The notes below the pieces were generated by a model. The model worked only from the letters and a program-made list of their open reading frames with translations. It had not been told where the DNA came from and made no database searches. DNA of 64,000 nucleotides from JALORV01 sp963775635 (GTDB lineage Bacteria; Pseudomonadota; Gammaproteobacteria; Burkholderiales; Burkholderiaceae_F): contig CAVZJO010000001.1 in assembly GCA_963775635.1 (NCBI GenBank), forward strand, positions 72,572-136,571, in the 5' to 3' direction. Position numbers and translations under genes: made by a program. Shown here one piece after another: positions 60,132-64,000 of the stretch; the stretch's first letter is position 1; each line of letters starts with the position of its first letter.

Positions 60132-60265
60132 ATGTCCCGCCTTCACCGGCAGCTACCTGCCAGCTGTGATCAGTATCACTGAAAGCGGAACGCAATGTCG
60201 TCTGGTGCGCGGACGGAATCGACAGACACAGCAAGCCCGTCTTGAATTCCTCCGGCTTCGCACAC

Positions 60266-60330
60266 GGGTTATCCACCGCGCCGCTCGCCTCCCGCCCTGG
60301 AGGGGCGGGCGGCGCCGCCGTGGATAACCC
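60266..60330. repeat. 65-bp inverted repeat with DnaA-box-like arms
   Basis: GGGTTATCCAC (60266-60276) and GTGGATAACCC (60320-60330) are perfect inverted arms, each containing TTATCCAC, which is eight of nine bases of the DnaA box TTATCCACA. Between them a GC-rich inner hairpin is seen (CCCGCCC against GGGGCGGG). It could extrude as a cruciform. Origin: probably a mobile-element end; an oriC is excluded by context. Confidence 0.55.
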
Positions 60331-60624
60331 TGCGCACTGCCTATCCCACCATAAATCCCAAGGTGACATTCCGTTCCGATCTCATGCACAAAGATGCATT
60401 GGCCTTACAACATCGGAAGTTCAACGGAATACCTATAATGGGTCGAGACTGTGTGCAAACGCGGCTGGACGGTAGCTGTTGAGGGTCTGTTGGCTGCTGA
60501 GCGGCGTTGTTTGAAGCAGGCGAGCGAAGGCGCTGAGCTACGCCTGCATCGCTCGGATCAGTGAAGCGGTCCCGAGCAGTCGGAGGACCCGTTTCATGAA
60601 GGCCACCAGGTCATGCGGATGGTG

Positions 60625-60720
60625 CGCAGGATCGACTCCCATGTGGCGAGGGCGCGATCGAGATCGCCTGCGGCCCAAGCCGTCAGCGCGGCGACGTGGT
60701 TGCGCTCGCGCTCCGTGGCG
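60625..60720 (-). pseudogene. fragment of a TPR protein
   Basis: The minus strand reads ATERERNHVAALTAWAAGDL followed by DRALATWESIL, the N-terminal repeat style of a cytoplasmic tetratricopeptide protein. It is cut on both sides and joins what looks like transposase-end sequence at about 60600. A relic only. Confidence 0.5.
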
Positions 60721-60861
60721 CCAAGCGGTGATAGTCAACACGACAAGCACAACGGCAGCCACGGCGGCGAAATACTTCAGACGGTGCCTCGGCTTCCGGG
60801 TGTTTCTCAAGGGGTGCTCGGAGGTCGGCGATTGGCCCTATGCGTTCCGACCCGATATCGC

Positions 60862-61233
60862 TCACGCGTTGTGGTCTTTGAACTCGAACCGATTGCCCTC
60901 AGGATCCGTGTAGTAAATCCACCGGCTGGCTGAGTAGCCATCGATTGCGGTGTCGGGCTCAAGACCACGGCCGCGTAAGTCCTCGACTAGCGGTTCGAGG
61001 CGCTCCACCAGAAATCCAACGACTACGGATTGCTCGCTTGGCGTCTTTCTGGCTGTTGCGGCGTTACCGCCACTCCACATTTCAAATTGGGCACCCGGTC
61101 CCACGTCGAAGATGCAGCATCGGGGGTCGTGCTCGAGCACCTTGAACCCGACGACTTCCTCGTGGAACTTGGATAGCGTCGATAGATCCTTCGCGTACAG
61201 CCCGCACCAACCAATGCCGAGGCTGCTCAGCAT
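60862..61233 (-). CDS. VOC family protein (glyoxalase-like)
   Basis: 123 residues, one vicinal-oxygen-chelate module pair in short form: GWCGLYAKDLSTLSKFHEEVVGFKVL at the start and ASRWIYYTDPEGNRFEFKDHN at the end with the metal-ligand Glu position (NRFEF). Cytoplasmic, no signal peptide. The substrate is unknown. Lies 41 bp after the GST gene on the same strand, so the two are probably co-transcribed; VOC and GST enzymes often deal with electrophiles. Confidence 0.85.
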   Translation of the reverse strand: MLSSLGIGWCGLYAKDLSTLSKFHEEVVGFKVLEHDPRCCIFDVGPGAQFEMWSGGNAATARKTPSEQSVVVGFLVERLEPLVEDLRGRGLEPDTAIDGYSASRWIYYTDPEGNRFEFKDHNA

Positions 61234-61274
61234 TTAGACGCAGCGCCCACGGACCGACGTTCGCTGAAATGCGA

Positions 61275-61898
61275 TCAGGCCGCCTTGCGCCGCTGGTAGT
61301 ACTCCGCGACCTTCGGATGATTGGCCACCCGCTCGAAGTGTTTCACGAGCTGCGGCGCGACGGTGTCCACGAGGTCTTTCGGAATGTGGTCCAGCACACC
61401 GGACCGCAGCCAGCGAATCAACATGAAAACTTTCAGATCTGCCACCGTGAGGCGCTGGTCAGCGAAATACTCTCCGCCGGCTGTTTTCAGCCTCGCCTGG
61501 AACTGCTCCAGGTAACGCGTGATATGCCCCGCCGCAAGCTCCTCGCGCGCCTTTTTCTTGGCGTCCTCCGGCAAGTCGACGGTCTGCGCGATCCGGATGC
61601 TGATGTCCTCAGCCGCATCCATCACCTCGTCGCACAGGAATGCCTGCCAGTCGTCCTTTGGATACAGGCCGGTCAGCTTGCCGACGTAGCGATTGATGCT
61701 GTTGGACTGCGAAACCACCTGGCCGTCGACTTCCAACGTGGGCATCGCGAGGAACGGAGTCCTGTCGCGGAAAGCGGGCCAAGCCTTACCCGCGATGCGG
61801 TGATCTTCGAACGCGATGCCCCCGATGTGAAGCGCCAAGCGCGCAGGCTCGCCGCGTCCGCCGTCGAAATCAAAATAGGTGAGCTTGAGCTTTGCCAT
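61275..61898 (-). CDS. glutathione S-transferase
   Basis: 207 residues from ATG 61898, with GAGGA upstream. The thioredoxin-like N-domain (about 1-80) has Tyr8 in LTYFDFDGGRGEPARLAL, the catalytic Tyr position of sigma-like GSTs, and the glutathione-contact motif VVSQSNSINRYVG. The helical C-domain follows (about 90-205; DQRLTVADLKVFMLIRWL). It would conjugate glutathione to electrophiles in the cytoplasm. The MITE-like element begins 124 bp upstream of its start. Confidence 0.92.
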   Translation of the reverse strand: MAKLKLTYFDFDGGRGEPARLALHIGGIAFEDHRIAGKAWPAFRDRTPFLAMPTLEVDGQVVSQSNSINRYVGKLTGLYPKDDWQAFLCDEVMDAAEDISIRIAQTVDLPEDAKKKAREELAAGHITRYLEQFQARLKTAGGEYFADQRLTVADLKVFMLIRWLRSGVLDHIPKDLVDTVAPQLVKHFERVANHPKVAEYYQRRKAA

Positions 61899-62021
61899 TT
61901 GTGGGTCCTCGGGATTGTTGGGCTGTCTCTCTGCAAGGGTCCACTTGCAAGAAGTCTATCGCGACGCTCTGAATCGTCCGCTCTGAGGCAGATCAGCTCG
62001 AACGATTTGAAGTCCGGTATT

Positions 62022-62248
62022 GGCCGATTCTGTTGAAAAACTCGGAATCTGGTCTGACTTGAAATTCCATCTGACGCCAGTGCAATCAAGGATGTCGCTT
62101 GGTAGATGCGCTCACGTTCACCAGGGGGACCGTGGTTGAATTTTTCGTGGGGCATCGCGGTCCCCCGTGTTCTTTGACTCTCGTCGCCTTCACAAGCCTC
62201 GGATTTTTTCATCGAGGCAGAAAAAGGAGTTTTTCAACAGAATCGGCC
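62022..62248. mobile_element. MITE-like element with IS1182-type terminal repeats
   Basis: 227 bp bounded by perfect 22-bp inverted repeats, at 62022-62043 (GGCCGATTCTGTTGAAAAAC plus TC) and 62227-62248 on the other strand. The repeat matches the left end of the IS1182 element at 62632-62653 at 19 of 22 positions. There is no transposase inside; the interior holds two hairpins (GGGGGACCG/CGGTCCCCC at 62124-62132 and 62158-62166; GCCTCG/CGAGGC near 62195-62218). It fits a non-autonomous element mobilised by an IS1182-type transposase. It fills the 365-bp gap between the GST and DUF3144 genes. Confidence 0.7.
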
Positions 62249-62263
62249 GCTTAGTGCCGCGCC

Positions 62264-62551
62264 TCAGTCCACCGTCATGTACTTGGAGAAGTTCTCGACA
62301 TAGTCGTCGAAGTTCTCTTCGAGCATCCCCCGGTACTGGTCCACAAAGTACTCGATTTCTTCCTCGCGAGCGGCAGCCATCTCGTCCGTTGTCGAGAAGC
62401 GACAGGCGCTGATCCATGCGTTGAAGCGAGCCGTTGCGTACATCATTGAGGCGCTCGCATTGCCACGCCCGACGTCCGCTATCTGCTCATTGGATAAGTG
62501 AATGTGCGCGTCAGCGCGCTCGTAGAACTTGTCGTCGACGTCCTTCGGCAC
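62264..62551 (-). CDS. DUF3144 family protein
   Basis: 95 residues from GTG 62551, with GGAGG 4 nt upstream. The whole chain follows the DUF3144 pattern: DKFYERADAHIHLSNEQI, ASMMYATARFNAWISACRF and FVDQYRGMLEENFDDYVENF. A small acidic helical cytoplasmic protein of unknown function. It ends 16 bp before the right repeat of the MITE-like element, which may act as its transcription stop. Confidence 0.85.
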   Translation of the reverse strand: MPKDVDDKFYERADAHIHLSNEQIADVGRGNASASMMYATARFNAWISACRFSTTDEMAAAREEEIEYFVDQYRGMLEENFDDYVENFSKYMTVD

Positions 62552-62631
62552 GCAACCTCCCTAGCGGAGATCGGACAGACTACATGTCTGCTGTGAGGCG
62601 ATTCTCACCTCGACCAGTCAGGTCCGCAATT

Positions 62632-64000
62632 GGCCTATTTTGTTGAAGAACTCCGCTGAACCATCATCGTTGTCCCAAGTCTGAAGCGCAAGCCAACGAC
62701 GAGGGGACGTCGCGATGATGGGTCAGCAGGCGGGTGCGCAGGACGAGTTGTTCTATTCCTTCAACCTCGATGCGCACGTGCCGGCCGATCATCTGCTGCG
62801 CGGCATCGACCGGTTCCTCGATCTGGGCGAGTTGCGTCGCCACCTGGCTGCCTTCTACAGCCACACCGGCCGACCCTCGATCGATCCGGAGCTGATGATG
62901 CGCATGCTCATCATCGGCTACTGCTTCGGCATCCGCTCCGAGCGCCGACTGTGCGACGAAGTGCATCTCAATGTGGCGTACCGCTGGTTCTGCCGTCTTG
63001 GGTTACAGGATCCTGTGCCCGAGCACTCCACCTTCTCCAAGAACCGGCATGGCCGCTTCCGCGACAGCGACGCCTTCCGCCATCTGTTCGAGACGGTCCT
63101 GCAGCGCTGCATTGCCGAGGGCCTGGTCGGCGGCGAAGGCTTTGCGATCGATGCCAGTGTGGTCAAGGCCGACGCCAGCCGCGATCGGTCTGTGCCTGGC
63201 GCCGAGTGGCCGCAGCGTCGGCTCGATGCCACCCAGGCGACTCGCGCGGTGCGCGAGTACCTCGCCGGGGTCGATGAAGAAGCCAGCCGCCAACTGGAGA
63301 CCGACCGGAAGAGCATCTCGCTCACCGATCCGGCGGCCGAGTGGACCTGTGCGCCAGGCGGTCCGGCCTTCTTCGGGTACTCCACCAACTACCTGGTCGA
63401 CGTGCAGGCCGGCGTGATCGTCGATGTCGAGGCCACCAGTGCCCATCGCACCCGCGAAGTCGACGCCACCCGGACGATGATTGAACGGGTCGAGCAACGC
63501 TTCGCGCTCAGGCCCACGCACCTGATCGGCGACATGGCCTACGGATCCAGCCCGATGCTGGGCTGGCTGGTGCAGGACAAGAGAATCGCGCCGCATATCC
63601 CGGTGTGGGACAAGTCCGAGCGCAGCGACGGCACACTGAGCCGATCGAGCTTCGTCTACGACGCCCAGCACGATCGCTATCAGTGCCCGCAAGGCAAGTA
63701 CCTCACCAGCTCCGGGCGCGTGAACAGCGATCAGACAATGCGCTACCGCGCCAGTGTTCCGGACTGCCGCCGTTGCCCCATGAAGCCGTCCTGCTGTCCC
63801 AACACACCAGCGCGCAAGATCACCCGTAGCCCGCATGAACCGGCGCGTGATGTGGCACGCGCGCTCACCGACACCGAGGCATATCGCCAGTCACGCAAGG
63901 ACCGCAAGAAGGTGGAGATGCTGTTCGCACACCTCAAGCGCATCCTGCGCCTGGATCGGCTGCGACTGCGCGGACCGAAGGGCGCGAGCGATGAGTTCCT
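62632..64000 (+). mobile_element. IS1182-family insertion sequence, cut by window edge
   Basis: The left end shows GGCCTATTTTGTTGAAGAAC at 62632-62651, followed by the transposase gene. The right end is beyond the window. The bases just outside (GTCCG-n2-ATT) also match those outside the MITE left end, so the true terminus may start about 10 bp earlier. Confidence 0.75.
62715..64000 (+). CDS. IS1182-family transposase, 3' end cut by window edge
   Basis: At least 428 residues from ATG 62715 (or ATG 62718), with GAGGGGAC upstream; no stop before the edge. N-terminal domain LFYSFNLDAHVPADHLLRGID and PSIDPELMMRMLIIGYCFGIRSERRLCDEV are typical of IS1182 (DUF772). The DDE residues are in GFAIDASVVKADAS, HLIGDMAYGSSPML and KKVEMLFAHLKR. 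A Cys cluster (CRRCPMKPSCCP) lies before the last segment, as usual. The frame is intact to the edge, so the element may be active and could mobilise the MITE-like element next to it. Confidence 0.92.
   Translation, partial: MMGQQAGAQDELFYSFNLDAHVPADHLLRGIDRFLDLGELRRHLAAFYSHTGRPSIDPELMMRMLIIGYCFGIRSERRLCDEVHLNVAYRWFCRLGLQDPVPEHSTFSKNRHGRFRDSDAFRHLFETVLQRCIAEGLVGGEGFAIDASVVKADASRDRSVPGAEWPQRRLDATQATRAVREYLAGVDEEASRQLETDRKSISLTDPAAEWTCAPGGPAFFGYSTNYLVDVQAGVIVDVEATSAHRTREVDATRTMIERVEQRFALRPTHLIGDMAYGSSPMLGWLVQDKRIAPHIPVWDKSERSDGTLSRSSFVYDAQHDRYQCPQGKYLTSSGRVNSDQTMRYRASVPDCRRCPMKPSCCPNTPARKITRSPHEPARDVARALTDTEAYRQSRKDRKKVEMLFAHLKRILRLDRLRLRGPKGASDEF

Larger units (their letters stand above)
59942..60861. 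other. non-coding mosaic behind the IS110 transposase
   Basis: 920 bp without an intact gene. 59942 to about 60135 is the non-coding end next to the transposase start and holds a 72-bp imperfect palindrome (60060-60131). 60266-60330 holds a large inverted repeat with TTATCCAC arms. 60450-60600 looks like the end of another insertion sequence (minus-strand AFMKRVLRLLGTASLIRAMQA). 60625-60720 is a TPR-protein fragment. The stretch is a layered scar of insertions. Confidence 0.5.

Overview
The window is GC-rich, densely coding DNA that looks like a chromosome segment of a betaproteobacterium (Burkholderiales or Rhodocyclales grade). The clues are a Bug-type tripartite-tricarboxylate binding protein, a TRAP dicarboxylate transporter, Na+-NQR with NqrM, a complete System I cytochrome c maturation (ccm) operon, many GTG/TTG starts and strong Shine-Dalgarno (SD) sites. 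This assignment is inferred from gene content; there is no rRNA, tRNA or other phylogenetic marker in the window.

Layout. 1-6.2 kb: housekeeping and envelope genes (MFS exporter, TPR lipoprotein, rhodanese, DUF488, an orphan DUF4255 gene, VOC protein, lipoproteins). 6.2-14 kb: a 1429-residue histidine kinase with seven PAS domains, an OmpR-type response regulator, and a DUF1127 / diiron ferritin-like / alpha-beta hydrolase group. A triplet of GATAC repeats at exact 10-bp period lies between the regulator and that group. 14-33.3 kb, all on the minus strand: the respiratory heart of the window. It holds two OmcA/MtrC-type decaheme lipoproteins, a small helix-hairpin-helix protein, an MtrA-type decaheme protein, an MtrB-type outer-membrane barrel, ccmABCDEFGHI, an octaheme nitrite reductase of the Thioalkalivibrio (TvNiR) type with a CxxCK catalytic heme, and a second CcmI-like TPR protein. 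33.8-38.1 kb: TRAP transporter dctPQM and a Bug binding protein. 38.1-45.8 kb: nqrABCDEF, a CBS-domain gene, apbE and nqrM. 45.9-49.5 kb: cyclic-nucleotide-binding protein, MFS, menA (menaquinone synthesis), GFA protein. 49.6-64 kb: a mobile-element-rich tail (IS481, IS110 and IS1182 elements, a MITE-like element, IS3 and resolvase remnants). Set among these are a patatin lipoprotein, a MASE1-PAS membrane sensor and a hydrolase-SnoaL-ACBP fusion.

How it fits together. MenA and NQR point to a flexible quinone-based respiratory chain. The Mtr-like porin-cytochrome conduit would carry electrons across the outer membrane to or from extracellular acceptors or donors. The octaheme enzyme would reduce nitrite to ammonium in the periplasm. 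The ccm operon supplies heme attachment for all of them: four multiheme proteins with 38 heme sites in 19 kb. An FNR-type box lies in front of the nitrite reductase. No CymA/NapC-type quinol dehydrogenase is present in the window.

Quality warning. Six conserved genes between 15.3 and 36 kb (nitrite reductase, ccmG, mtrA, dctP, dctQ, dctM) are broken by ten single-base changes, and every one is an insertion. Removing the extra base restores a normal protein each time, so these are most likely uncorrected sequencing errors rather than gene decay. They are annotated as genes, with the frameshift positions given.
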